Shown: piece after piece, positions 42,759-52,400 of the stretch | Numbering within the stretch: position 1 is the stretch's first letter | Layout: each line of letters starts with the position of its first letter | Source: an uncultured Atopobiaceae bacterium | GTDB lineage: Bacteria; Actinomycetota; Coriobacteriia; Coriobacteriales; Atopobiaceae | NCBI GenBank assembly: GCA_944322145.1 | Contig: CALUNW010000012.1 | Span: 1-57,459, forward strand | Length of the DNA stretch: 57,459 nucleotides | Direction: 5' to 3' | Position numbers and translations under genes: made by a program | The notes under the pieces: model-generated | Database searches by the model: none | What the model saw: only the letters and a program-made list of their open reading frames with translations | What the model was told of the DNA's origin: nothing

Positions 42759-43003
42759 TTGAGACGGGGAGCAGCGCCGAGACCAGCGAGGACGCCCGCC
42801 GTCTCGACGTCTCAACCGGAATCCGACCCGAGCCCCTCGCGCGCGCATGCGCCCGCGCGCGCCCGCACGCGCGCGAGGCAGACCTACTCTTCTTTCCCGT
42901 CAAGACGTTGAGACAGGAGGGGGATATGCCCACCCTGACCAGCCGCCACCCCCATCTCAACCGCCGTCTCAACATGGCGCGCCCCCTTGAGGCATCGAGA
43001 CGG
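42759..43003. repeat. Iteron-like GTTGAGACG repeats beside the phage primase gene
   Basis: GTTGAGACG or its complement occurs at 42759 (+), 42801 (-, one mismatch), 42809 (-), 42907 (+, last base differs), 42954 (-, one mismatch), 42965 (-) and 42995 (+, one mismatch). Between them at ~42837-42880 is a GC-alternating dyad (CCTCGCGCGCG with CGCGCGCGAGG). Short repeats plus a structured core next to a replication gene suggest an origin or operator array. Confidence 0.5.
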
Positions 43004-45704
43004 ACGGCCCCGCGCCCGCCGCCCGGTCGAGCAGCGCCTCCATCGCGGCGTTGTCGATGCAGACGCAGTACACCCGCGCGCCGTCGAAGCGCCGCTGCCG
43101 CGTGAACCCGCGCCCGCCGCCGCCGACCAGCACGCCCTCGTCCGCCATGCGGCGCAGCGTCTTCTGCCGGTCGAAGTTGGCCTCGCCGAGCGCCCGCTCC
43201 AGCACGCTGGAGAACACCCACCAGCAGAACCCGGGCCGGTCGCGGTACTGCTCGATAGCGCCCCAGCGCTCCAGTCTGTCCATCTCCGCCGAGTCCTCGA
43301 AGTGCAGCCGGTTGCGCACGAGCCACTCCGAGAGGAACTGCACCGCCTTGAGGTCGGTGTCGCCCGCGTCCGCGCCGGTCGCGTTCACGAGCGCCCACCG
43401 GGCGAGCCGCATCGCGCCGTCCAGGCAGCTCGACCACTCGCCGCCGGGCGCGAACACGTAGAACTGCGCGAGCGCGTCGGCAAGAGCCAAGAGCGCCACG
43501 TTGTCCGCCTGCGGGTGGCCGCCGGCAGCATCGCACACCGCGTCGCGCAGCGCCGCGTACTGCCCGGCGTAGAACTCGGGCCCGTTCCGACGGAGCGCCG
43601 CCACGTAGGCGCGCCCGGCCGTGCCGTGCTGGGCAGACACCAGATGGTGCATCGCCTGGGCGGCGCGGACGTCCGGGAACGGCTCCGCGCAGAGCTCGAG
43701 CGTGCGGTTCGCCGCGCCCTGCTGCGTCGACGACCCCACGATGGGGATCTCGCCGGTGGCGATGGTGAGGCAGCGCCACGACCCCGCCCGCATCATCGAG
43801 CGGTCGGAGTTGAGCGCGCCCCGCTCGTGCCCGAGCGAGAGCGAGTACAGCAGGTCCTCGACCACCTGGCGCTTGCCCGCCTGGCCGCCCGGCGCGCCCT
43901 TGCTCTGCAGCTCGTCGACAATCACCGGTATGTCGTGCAGGAGCGCCGCCGCCCGCACGATGCTCTTCGGCGTGTCGGCGAACGTCCTGAAGTACGAGTC
44001 CGCGCCCTCGGTCGGGTCGCCCCACACGCTGCCCGCCGCCTTGAGCGTCGGCGTCTTGCCGCTCCTCGAGCGCCCCCACAGGTACACGATGAACGTCTGC
44101 ACGCCGAGGAGCGCCACCAGGGGCGAGGCGAAGCTCGCCGCGAGCACGCAGCGAAACGCCATCGACGCCGCCCGCGCAGGCGCCACGCCCTCCACCCACG
44201 CCGCGAGCGTGCCCGCCGGCTCCATGAACGGCCGCGCCTTCACCGCCTCGTCCGGGGAGGGGTCGAAGCGCACCCCGCCCGCCCCGACGTCGTAGGGCAT
44301 GAAGGCGGAGAGCGGCCCGTCCGCCCAGCCGAGGTGCACCACGCTGCGCTCGCGCGGGCGCGCCCAGCCGTAGCGCCGCTCCACGTCGGTCAGGTAGCGC
44401 ACGATCTCCTTGGCGTTGGACGAGGACACGTTCGCGCCCATCGGCGCCAGCGCCCCGATCACCTTGCTCTGGTTCATCAGCACGTCGCGGTCGAGCGCGC
44501 GCTCGCGGACGCCTCCCGGCACCGTCACGCGAACGAGGGCGCGCACGTCACCGGTGTCCACGTCCACCAGGTCGGCCGCCACCCACGGGGCCGTCGAGGT
44601 CACCGTGCGCAGCGGCTCGCCGGCGCGGTCGCACGCCCAGAGCCGCCCGCGCCCGTCGACCGCCCAGCCCTCCACGGAGGGCGCGCTCGCGAGGTCGGGC
44701 GGCCCAGCCTCGGGGGCCGTCTCGTCAAGACCCCTGTGCGTCCCGCCCGCGCTGCCGGTCGAACATCCGTTCTTATCTTTTGAGCGAGAGGGACGGAAGG
44801 CGCCGCCCTTCCGCTCCCTCGGCTGGTAGAACTCCTTGCACCCCGCGATCGCGCGCTCGATGGTCTGCGCCCCATAGGTCGAGCGTCCGCGCCTGCTGTC
44901 CCACTTGTCCCGCATGAGGCCGCTCCTCCTGAAGATCCGGTCCATGCGGTCGGCGTCTCCCGCGCACCAGAAGGCGAGGTGGCTGCACAGCGCCATGTCC
45001 GCCGCCGACCGGTCGCCTCCCTGTGCGGAGCAGTCGCCCGCCATGAGAGCGCGGATGGCGTCCCCGCTGCGGGAGGCGCACATGCGCTCCAGCAGCGCGT
45101 CGTCGTCCATGCCGTCGGACGAGCTCGTGCCCGCCGCCGACAGCGCCGGCTGCGCCGCGGCCTCCGGCTCGATCCACGTCCGGTACGCCCGTTCGACAAC
45201 GGCGGGATTCTCCGAGATGGCATCGTGCCCCTCGAAGACCGCCCCGGTAACGGTGAAGTAACGGTCGTGGTCGTACATCTCCACCACGCGCCCGCCGGGC
45301 TGGCTCCTGCGGCTTCGCGTCGCCCAGTCGGGCTTCGCGCCCCGGAAGATCAGGTGCAGGCCGTCGCCCGAGGGGGACACCTCGGTGTAGGTGCCCGCCT
45401 CCTCGACCACCCAGCGGTACTCAGCGTCCAGCACTCCATCGACGATCACGTGGTCGAGGTCGAGCCCCGTGAAGGCGCGGTCGGGCCCGAACACGAACCC
45501 CACGCCGTCGCAGCGCCAGCGGCCGACGGCCGCCACGGCGTCCTCGAAGGTCGCCCAGGTTGCGGGGTCCGTGCTCTTGGCCATGCGCCCGTTCGCCGCG
45601 CACACCGGGAGCTTCGTCGCCTTCCCGCCGCGCTCTTCGCGCCGCCAGCAGACCCAGCGCGCCTCCGCCCGCAGCTCAGCGGGTACGTTTTCTAGCGATG
45701 CCAT
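42969..45704 (-). CDS. Phage primase-helicase (NrS-1-type N-terminus with DUF927 ATPase)
   Basis: A 911-residue protein. The N-terminal ~220 residues (WVCWRREERGGKATKLPVC, GVGFVFGPDRAFTGLDLDHV, EVSPSGDGLHLIF) match the primase-polymerase of the NrS-1 type. Residues ~390-750 form a DUF927/helicase-like ATPase with Walker A WGRSRSGKTPT near 545 and Walker B PVIVDELQSKG. It should prime and unwind phage DNA. The start at 45704 (MASLENVPAEL) is chosen over an upstream frame lacking protein character. Confidence 0.82.
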   Translation of the reverse strand: MASLENVPAELRAEARWVCWRREERGGKATKLPVCAANGRMAKSTDPATWATFEDAVAAVGRWRCDGVGFVFGPDRAFTGLDLDHVIVDGVLDAEYRWVVEEAGTYTEVSPSGDGLHLIFRGAKPDWATRSRRSQPGGRVVEMYDHDRYFTVTGAVFEGHDAISENPAVVERAYRTWIEPEAAAQPALSAAGTSSSDGMDDDALLERMCASRSGDAIRALMAGDCSAQGGDRSAADMALCSHLAFWCAGDADRMDRIFRRSGLMRDKWDSRRGRSTYGAQTIERAIAGCKEFYQPRERKGGAFRPSRSKDKNGCSTGSAGGTHRGLDETAPEAGPPDLASAPSVEGWAVDGRGRLWACDRAGEPLRTVTSTAPWVAADLVDVDTGDVRALVRVTVPGGVRERALDRDVLMNQSKVIGALAPMGANVSSSNAKEIVRYLTDVERRYGWARPRERSVVHLGWADGPLSAFMPYDVGAGGVRFDPSPDEAVKARPFMEPAGTLAAWVEGVAPARAASMAFRCVLAASFASPLVALLGVQTFIVYLWGRSRSGKTPTLKAAGSVWGDPTEGADSYFRTFADTPKSIVRAAALLHDIPVIVDELQSKGAPGGQAGKRQVVEDLLYSLSLGHERGALNSDRSMMRAGSWRCLTIATGEIPIVGSSTQQGAANRTLELCAEPFPDVRAAQAMHHLVSAQHGTAGRAYVAALRRNGPEFYAGQYAALRDAVCDAAGGHPQADNVALLALADALAQFYVFAPGGEWSSCLDGAMRLARWALVNATGADAGDTDLKAVQFLSEWLVRNRLHFEDSAEMDRLERWGAIEQYRDRPGFCWWVFSSVLERALGEANFDRQKTLRRMADEGVLVGGGGRGFTRQRRFDGARVYCVCIDNAAMEALLDRAAGAGPSVSMPQGGAPC

Positions 45705-45887
45705 GGAGAAGCACCGCCCGTCGCCGTATGCGCTACACTGTCTCCCCGAAGAATCCCGCCAGGAATCTTCATCGCGGCGGGCGTGGCTGCAACCGCGCTC
45801 GCCGCCCCTTCGGGGCCGTATCCGACCGGTCCGCCGCATCCGGGCGCGCCTGCAAGCGCACCCGCGCCGGCCTCCGGCCGTTCCCGC

Positions 45888-46103
45888 TCAGCGGGCGCGC
45901 GCGTCGTCGCCATGCCCCACCATTCCCTTCGCCGTGTTCGGGAACACCAGATCCCTGCAGATGTAGATCCGCCCGTCAACCTTGTCCGCCGGAATCCGCC
46001 CGGCGGCGATGCTTCGCCGTATAGAGTTCACGTGCTCTCCGGTCGCGTCGGCAAGCTGCTTCGGCGTCATCAGCAGCGGCAGCTCGTGGAAGCTCCTGAC
46101 CAT
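45888..46103 (-). CDS. Small HTH protein (excisionase-like)
   Basis: A 71-residue MerR/excisionase-type winged helix: LMTPKQLADATGEHVNSIRR, wing KVDGRIYI. It is the first gene of the leftward operon and is divergent from the repressor. It may be the Xis or a Cro-like early regulator. Confidence 0.75.
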   Translation of the reverse strand: MVRSFHELPLLMTPKQLADATGEHVNSIRRSIAAGRIPADKVDGRIYICRDLVFPNTAKGMVGHGDDARAR

Positions 46104-46338
46104 GACCCCTCCCTTCCTGCGGCAAAGCCGCGCCTCGCGAGGGCTCCCTTGCGTCCCCCGTCCGTACGCGCTACATTACCACGCTTAGAATCACATTGCG
46201 ATACAAACTCGCCCAATGATTGTAAATCTGGTTGCCTGGTGATTCTCAATGTTGTAATATGATTCCAACGGATACTACAGGAGGCATCTCTACGTATCGG
46301 GCCTCCATAGGACGCACGCATCCGAGGAGGGCCGAGCC
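46104..46338. promoter_or_regulatory. Divergent early promoter/operator region
   Basis: A sharp dip in GC between the leftward early gene and the repressor. AGAATCAC at 46187-46194 is repeated inverted as GTGATTCT at 46239-46246, and CAATGATTG at 46214-46222 is a palindrome. TAATATGAT near 46255 could be a -10 element for the repressor. It probably holds the lysogeny switch. Confidence 0.55.
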
Positions 46339-47136
46339 GTGCCTAACAGCCTGCAAAATCTCAGGAAGGAGGCGGGATACCGCACGGCAAAGGACTTCGC
46401 CGAGGCGGTGGACATACCCGCACCCACCTACACCCGCTACGAGCAGGAACCCGCCAAGATCCCCATCGAGCGCGCCTGGATCATCGCCGACTTCCTCGGC
46501 TGCACCATCGACGCCGTCGTCGGCCGCACGCCCATCAAGCCCAGCGAGATGCGCGGCCCCGTGCAGCGCGCCTACGACGCCCTGTCCGACAAGAACAAGG
46601 GCCTGCTCGACGACTACCTCGACTACATCCAGTACAAGGACGGCAAGGAGCAGGCGCGCGACCGCGCGCAGGACCAGCGCCGCTACGAGGAGCTCGTCCA
46701 GCAGTACAGCCGCCAGTTCTACGAGTCCATGGGCTCGGGCGAAGCCGACTTCATCGACCTGGTGTCGCTCGGCGATGCCGACGCCCTGCGCGCGCGGTTC
46801 CTCGAGTTCGTGGAGACGCGCCTCGCCGACGAGCGCGACCGCGAGATCGCCGACGCCCTCGACATGGCGGAGAGCGTAGGGCGCCGCAACGCCCGCGACA
46901 ACGGCTGGGAGTTCGAGGTGGCGGGCGAGCGCTTCCTCATACGCGACACGAAGCCCAAGGAGCCCCTGTCGATCGAGCTCGCCTGCTACAAGCTCTCCAA
47001 CATGCTCTCCGCACAGTACGAGGAGCGAGACCGCGAGGTTCTGGAGGGCATCACGTCCGCCTACGACGGCATGCGCCGGCGCCGCAACGCCTTCCCGCAC
47101 GCCCTCGGAGGCTCGTTCGGCAACAACCGCGGCTAA
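46339..47136 (+). CDS. XRE-family prophage repressor
   Basis: A 265-residue protein from a GTG at 46339 behind GAGGAGG. The N-terminal HTH is recognisable (NLRKEAGYRTAKDFAEAVDI, PAPTYTRYEQEPAKIPI). Next come a charged helical linker and a C-terminal ~130-residue domain I cannot assign; there is no S24 (LexA-type) peptidase signature, so induction may not depend on self-cleavage. It is divergent from the early operon and upstream of the integrase. Confidence 0.8.
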   Translation: MPNSLQNLRKEAGYRTAKDFAEAVDIPAPTYTRYEQEPAKIPIERAWIIADFLGCTIDAVVGRTPIKPSEMRGPVQRAYDALSDKNKGLLDDYLDYIQYKDGKEQARDRAQDQRRYEELVQQYSRQFYESMGSGEADFIDLVSLGDADALRARFLEFVETRLADERDREIADALDMAESVGRRNARDNGWEFEVAGERFLIRDTKPKEPLSIELACYKLSNMLSAQYEERDREVLEGITSAYDGMRRRRNAFPHALGGSFGNNRG

Positions 47137-47165
47137 CAGGAAGGAGGCATCGCACAAACAGATAC

Positions 47166-47198
47166 GGGCCCGCAGGAGCTGGTACCTCCCGCGAGCCC
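47166..47198 (+). terminator. Hairpin between repressor and integrase
   Basis: GGGCCCGC (47166-47173) pairs with GCGAGCCC (47191-47198), one mismatch, extended by AGGAG/CCTCC. It has no clear T run. It may attenuate read-through from the repressor gene into the integrase. A TTATAT at ~47243 could be the integrase -10 box. Confidence 0.4.
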
Positions 47199-47357
47199 AA
47201 AGACAGTCCCAACCAAGCGCTAACAAGGAAAGGACCGGTGACATTATATGCCATCGACCGACCATGCGGCCACAGGCGCCGCCATCTGCGCATACCGCGC
47301 CGCACGGCCCATCAGCCATCAAACCGCTGCCCGCCTCCTCGAGAGGAGGCGCTAAAC

Positions 47358-48782
47358 ATGGCCAAGGTAATCGGCGAGGGCACCATCGTCCAGCTCGAGA
47401 AGGACAAGCCCAAGTCCAAGTGCCGCAAGTGGCAGCTGCGCGTGCCCGTGGGCCTCGACCCGCGCACGGGCAAGTACAAGACCCGCACGCGCCGCGTCAA
47501 CGACATGACCTACACCCAGGCCAAGAAGGCTCTGCGCGACTTCATCGAGGAGATCGAGGACGACCGCGTCTGGAGGCGCACCGGCACCACCTTCGAGGAG
47601 TGTGCCGCCGACTTCATGGAGCGGCGCGACCTGTCCGGCGAGTTCTCGCAGAACACTCAGCTGCGCTACCGCCGCTGCTTCAAGGCCGTCTCCCGCCACA
47701 TCGGCAAGGCCGAAGTCGCCCTCATCACGCCCGAGATGATCGAGGACATGTACGCGGCGATGCGCCAGGGCGACACGCTTTCGGGAAAGCCGTCGAGCGG
47801 GGCCTACCTGAACCAGATCAACAAGACCCTCGACCTCATGTTCCGCGACCTCGTTGAGCGCGAGGTCATCGTGCGCAACCCCATCGACAAGGTGGCGACG
47901 CCCAAAGTCGACACCAAGGAGAAGCGGGCCCTCACGCCGGCTCGCATGCGACAGCTCGTCGACCAGCTCGAGGTCGAGACCTCGTGCGACATCGGCTACT
48001 TCCTCGCCATCACGATGGGGCTCCGCCGGGGCGAGATTTGCGCGCTGTCGTGGCGAGACATCGACTTCGACAACAAGGTGCTCACCGTCAACCACAACTT
48101 CGACGCGTTCCGCAACCTCAAGGAGGCGAAGACCCACGCCGGCATGAGGAACCTCCCCATGCCCGAGTTCGTCTGCGACGCGCTGCTGCGCCGCAAGAAG
48201 GCCCAGCAGGAGTACTTCCTCACGCGCAACTACCTTCACCGAGGGCTCAAGAAGGGCTGGAGCGAGCAGACCGAGGACACGCCCGTCGTCCTCGACTTCT
48301 ACGCCCAGCGCGTGCATCCCGACACCTTCGGCAAATGGTGGGAGCGCGACCGCAAGCTCCTCGGCCTGGACGGCTGGTGTCTCCACGAGCTGCGCCACTC
48401 CTATCTCTCGATGCTCGCCCAGCAGGGCGTGCACCCCAAGGTGATGCAGGAGCTCGCCGGCCACGCCAGCGCCACCATCACCATGGACATCTACACCCAT
48501 GTGAACATGGACCAGAAGCGCGAGGCCGCCGACGTCATGGAAGGCGCCTTCCAGAGCATCGGCGCCGAGGAGGAGTTCATGGCGAAGCACGCCGAGGACG
48601 CCCCGAAGGGCCGCCCCTACAAGGTTCGCCACGTCCGTCCGTCACGCCGCACGAGAGCGCCGGAACAAGCCCCGGTACAAACCGAGGAACGATTCGTACC
48701 AGATTCGTACCAGCAGCCCGACCGCCCCAAGTTCCAAGTAATCACCACCGCCCCTGACCTGCGAGTTTCAGAGGCAATCTAA
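47358..48782 (+). CDS. int: Tyrosine integrase
   Basis: A 474-residue phage integrase. N-terminal arm-binding region (WQLRVPVGLDPRTGKYKTR), core-binding SAM-like domain (FEECAADFMERRDLSGEF), and catalytic residues: Arg in MGLRRGEICAL, H-x-x-R in LHELRHSYLS, His in ELAGHASATIT and nucleophile Tyr in MDIYTHVNM. Past the catalytic domain a ~70-residue extension contains the DNA repeat ATTCGTACC twice in its coding sequence (EERFVPDSYQ). Start fixed by GAGAGGAGG. Confidence 0.95.
   Translation: MAKVIGEGTIVQLEKDKPKSKCRKWQLRVPVGLDPRTGKYKTRTRRVNDMTYTQAKKALRDFIEEIEDDRVWRRTGTTFEECAADFMERRDLSGEFSQNTQLRYRRCFKAVSRHIGKAEVALITPEMIEDMYAAMRQGDTLSGKPSSGAYLNQINKTLDLMFRDLVEREVIVRNPIDKVATPKVDTKEKRALTPARMRQLVDQLEVETSCDIGYFLAITMGLRRGEICALSWRDIDFDNKVLTVNHNFDAFRNLKEAKTHAGMRNLPMPEFVCDALLRRKKAQQEYFLTRNYLHRGLKKGWSEQTEDTPVVLDFYAQRVHPDTFGKWWERDRKLLGLDGWCLHELRHSYLSMLAQQGVHPKVMQELAGHASATITMDIYTHVNMDQKREAADVMEGAFQSIGAEEEFMAKHAEDAPKGRPYKVRHVRPSRRTRAPEQAPVQTEERFVPDSYQQPDRPKFQVITTAPDLRVSEAI
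48692..48711 (+). repeat. Right arm-type direct repeats (ATTCGTACC x2)
   Basis: ATTCGTACC at 48692-48700 and 48703-48711 lies within the 3' end of the integrase gene. It mirrors the pair at 16395-16415 at the other prophage end. Confidence 0.5.
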
Positions 48783-49156
48783 CAAGCTCAACCAACGAAC
48801 CGTCTCCCACTGGGAGACCGGCGTCAGGCAAAATGGCCTTACAGGGTTTCATCCTGCGACGATACCTTGATGATACAGTGAGACGACACGAGATAGCAGC
48901 GAAAAGTTGAAATACTGCTTGTTTACCGCCGCAAACAAGCGTAGACTAAAGTCGTGCGACGAGGTGTTTGCGCAATTACGCACGCGCAGGCATATCGCAT
49001 GGCGGTGGACCCGGACATTAGGTTAACCGGGCACGGCGCATCCGGGCGCGGATGTGGCTTCCAAACAGTCGCACGGAATCGAGTCGAACTGCCCGCCCTT
49101 CTCGAGAATCGGCAAGTCCGCTCACGCGGACGTGATTCTCGAGGAGGGCGTTTTTC
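48783..49156. other. Right prophage boundary and leader region of next element
   Basis: The reading frame after ~48795 encodes a helix-turn-helix scrap (NKLNQRTVSHWETGVRQ) similar to the truncated XRE gene at the left boundary, so the right attachment site is probably here. GCTTGTTT/AAACAAGC (48917-48940) is a perfect 8-bp dyad with an 8-base loop. A large hairpin follows at 49094-49150. I see no gene. Confidence 0.5.
49094..49150 (+). promoter_or_regulatory. Large hairpin sequestering the ribosome site of the 49157 gene
   Basis: CGCCC and CTCGAGAATC (49094-49110) pair with GATTCTCGAG and GGGCG (49134-49150), with an inner GTCCGC/GCGGAC stem (49116-49131) and a TCAC loop. The 3' arm contains GAGGAGG, the ribosome site of the gene starting at 49157, so the RNA could control translation. 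A run of five T follows it. Confidence 0.6.
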
Positions 49157-49456
49157 ATGGCCATTCCCATCACACCGACCGAAGACGTCGAGTACGTTTC
49201 GCCGACCGAGGCGAGCGAGCGCGGCTACGGTTCGCGCGCGTCGATCCACCGCTGGGCCAAGGAGGGGTCGATCCGTTCGATCATGATGACGGACGGCCTC
49301 AAGGTCTGCGCCGAGGACTGCGAGGCCCGCGTGCGCGAGCGTCGCGTGATCCAGCCGCGCCGAGCCTACAGCGCTATCGCGCAGCGCCTGGCGCAGGTGG
49401 CGCCTGTGTTCACCCCCGAACAGAAAGAGCAGCTGGTCAAGCTGCTCTCGAACTAG
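49157..49456 (+). CDS. Small HTH-like protein of the plasmid block
   Basis: A 99-residue protein with an excisionase/MerR-like half (YVSPTEASERGYGSRASIHR, WAKEGSIRSIMMTDG) and a C-terminal helix (FTPEQKEQLVKLLS). It is followed 16 bases later by the helicase gene, probably as an operon. It may be a replication or copy-number regulator. Its ribosome site is buried in the hairpin at 49094-49150. Confidence 0.6.
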   Translation: MAIPITPTEDVEYVSPTEASERGYGSRASIHRWAKEGSIRSIMMTDGLKVCAEDCEARVRERRVIQPRRAYSAIAQRLAQVAPVFTPEQKEQLVKLLSN

Positions 49457-49472
49457 GAGGCGGGTGATTCAC

Positions 49473-52400
49473 ATGTCTGACGAGAAGTTTCTGAGCGCGC
49501 AGAGGCCGCCCGAAATGGAAGAGGCCGCCCCCGCGCCTGCCAGCGAAATGGGAACGGCCAACACTTCCTCTGAAGTCACCGACGATATTACCACATCGTA
49601 TGGTGACGCGCAAGCTATAACCGAAGAGCATATCAACGAAATCCCGGCTCAGGAGGGCGTGGCAGCGCCCGCAGGTGATGATTGGCGGCGTGAGAGGGAT
49701 CTGCGCCGCCGTGCCGAGGACCGTAAGTTCTTCGGAGAGCGGCCCGGCATCCGCACGGTGCTCGACACCGCCTGCAACGGCTTCATGGCGGCCGACGGCG
49801 CGCGCGAGATAGAGGACAGATTTTGGTCGGTGGCGTCGTATCGCGCGGCGAACGTCGGCTACTTCTGCTACGAGCTGGCGACGGGCCTGATCTCCTCGCT
49901 TTGGGACATCATCCCGGGAGGGCCCAATCTCAGGGGCAAGAACAATTGCTCGGAAAAGCCGTGCAAGGAGCCGGCCTTCACGCTCAGCGACTTGGCACAG
50001 CATATTCTCGACGTCATGATCCGCAGGATCAACGTTCGCAACAAGCTACTCCTGAGGAAGGGGCTGGTGTACGACAAGGACGAGGCAAAGGTCCTGAGCT
50101 GGCCCGTGCCGAAGTCGCTCACCCCCTTCGAGGCGGCGCTTCTCGCGATGGCCTACCATCATCGCCCCGAGCACGGCGTCGTCTGGTCGGTCTACGCTGA
50201 CGTGCGCAAGCCCGGCGGCGGCAACCTCAAGTGGCGCGACCCCGAGACGGGCGCGTGGGGCGACTTCGTCGCGAACCTCGGCGAGGGCGAGTTCGGCGGA
50301 CCCATGTACGCCGACTTCATCGCCCTCGTGCCCGGAGGCGACGCCAGGGCGTTCAAGGAGTTCAGAGGGCACTTCACGCGCTTCATCGAGATGTACCGCA
50401 AGTTCGACATGAAGATGGCGCGCGTCGAGCATGACCTCGCGAGCCAATGGTCGCTCGTCAACGGCGGCGCCAAGCGCCTGAACCGCTACACGGGGGAGCT
50501 CGTCGACGTGACCGACGACCCCGTCGAGCTCACGGCGAACGGCACCGCGGTCGGGATCTACCTCGAGGACGACGGCACGGGACACGCCAAGTTCCCCGAG
50601 AACTTCGTCCGCGAGACGCCTGACAACAACGGCGTCATGCGCACGTTCGACGCCAACCGCGACTTCTTCTCCGCCTTCGCCAAGCCCGGCGAGGAGGGGG
50701 TCGTGCGCGACGCGCTCCTCACGATCGGCGGCTACTATTACGGCTACGACGCCGGCTCGCGCGAGGCCGTCGCCCTCATCGGCGAGCGCGGCTCCGCGAA
50801 GTCGACCCTCATCAAGCTCTTCGAGCGCTCCGGCTCGGGCGACATCGCCACGGTTCCCTGGTGCGAGCTCGGCGACCGCAGCAAGCTGTTCAGCCTGAAC
50901 GGCAAGGCGGCGATGATCTCGGGCGAGATCGGAGAGAACATCCGGGGCAACACCCGAGTTTACTTCAACATGGTCGCGGCCCATGACACCATCGGCGTCC
51001 ACCAGCTCTACGTTGGTGACACGCAGATTGACTTCTGCGGCCCGATCGTCGGCGCGTCGAACATGATGCCCAAGACCGACGACCGAACGGGGGCCTTCGA
51101 GTCGCGCGTGGGCGTGTACGAGGCCGACCACTCGGTCTACGACAACGAGTTCTACCTCCCCGAGGTGGGCGAGAAGTTCGTCTTTGACAATGAGTTTCAG
51201 AAGTGGTTCCTCGGCCTCGTTCGCGCGAGCCACCCGAGCGTGCGCTCGGTCAAGGAGTCGAAGAACCCGAAGCTCCGGGCGTCGAACGCCAAGCTCGCCG
51301 ATGAGATCGACTGGGTGCGCCAGTTCCTCGACGTCTACCTCGGAAACCTCGACGCCCAGGGCGTCGACGCGTTCTATGTCCAGACCGCCTTCGAGGCATA
51401 TAAAGTTTGGTACGCCCGCGAGGTCGGTGGCAAGGTGGTCGGCTCGCTCAACCGCGAGTTCAAGCAGTCGTTCGTCCGCTACGTGCGCGAGCGCGGCTGG
51501 CTCGTCGACCTCGATGGGCGCGGCCAGTACGCCAAGAAGAGGATGCCCGACGGCTTCTACGAGCCCAGGCGCGTCCGCGCCGCCGTCTCCGAGTGGATCG
51601 CCCCGGCACGGTTCGACGCGGCCGGCCAGCCGGTCGCCTACGGCCCCGACGACCTCGTGAAATGGGTCGACTACGACTCGCTCGTCGGCCACCCGGGCAA
51701 GCGCGACGGCCTGCTCGACCGCCCCCAGCGCGGCGTCTGCCTCCGCGCGAGCGCCGTGGAGGACTACAACGAGCGCGGCTGGTCCCCCGCTGCACGGCAC
51801 CATAACGAGTTCCTTCACGAGCAGAAGACCCTCCTGGACAGGCTCACGCCCGACGAGCTCAAGGCCTACCAGGACTTCTGCCGCCAGGCCGACGAGCTCG
51901 CCGGCAGGGGCTACCGCGACTCCGACGGCTTCCCCTACGAGGTTCCCGGCGTGCGCGAGTGGGACCGCATGGGCTGCCCGGTCGAGGTCGTCTACGAAGA
52001 TCCGGCCAAGCCGGACGCCGCCAAGAACCTCGACGTCTGCCTGCGCCTGCACCGCGTAGGCTCCAAGGTCCACGACGACGCCCTGCTCGTCAGGGTGCAC
52101 GCCAAGAACGTCTACCCGACGCTCAACGACGACGTCTCGGATCTGACCGCCGCCGACGACCTGCGCGTCTACGCCCGCAAGCAGTTCATCTCGGACCCCG
52201 GGTTCTGCGACCGCGATGACGACGACGTCGTCTACGAGCCCGTCAGCCCCGTCCGATTCGACGGCGACGACGACCCGGATGACCCCGACGACGACCCGAC
52301 GCCCGGCCCCGGCGGCTCGTCGACCTCGTCGGACGCCCCCGAGGACGTGAAAACGCCCGACGAAACCGCAGCTCAGGGCACGGCACACGCCTCAGCGCCC

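Larger units (their letters stand above)
16270..48820. mobile_element. Defective A118-like siphovirus prophage carrying a polysaccharide module
   Basis: Left to right: lysis genes, tail tip, minor capsid and connector genes, major capsid, scaffold, a ~10 kb glycan synthesis module with invertase and Abi genes, portal, terminases, replication gene, excisionase-like HTH, divergent repressor, and tyrosine integrase. Late genes read on the minus strand. The tail tube, chaperone and tape-measure genes and MuF are missing. The ends are placed at the truncated XRE gene and just past the integrase; exact att cores are uncertain. Confidence 0.8.
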
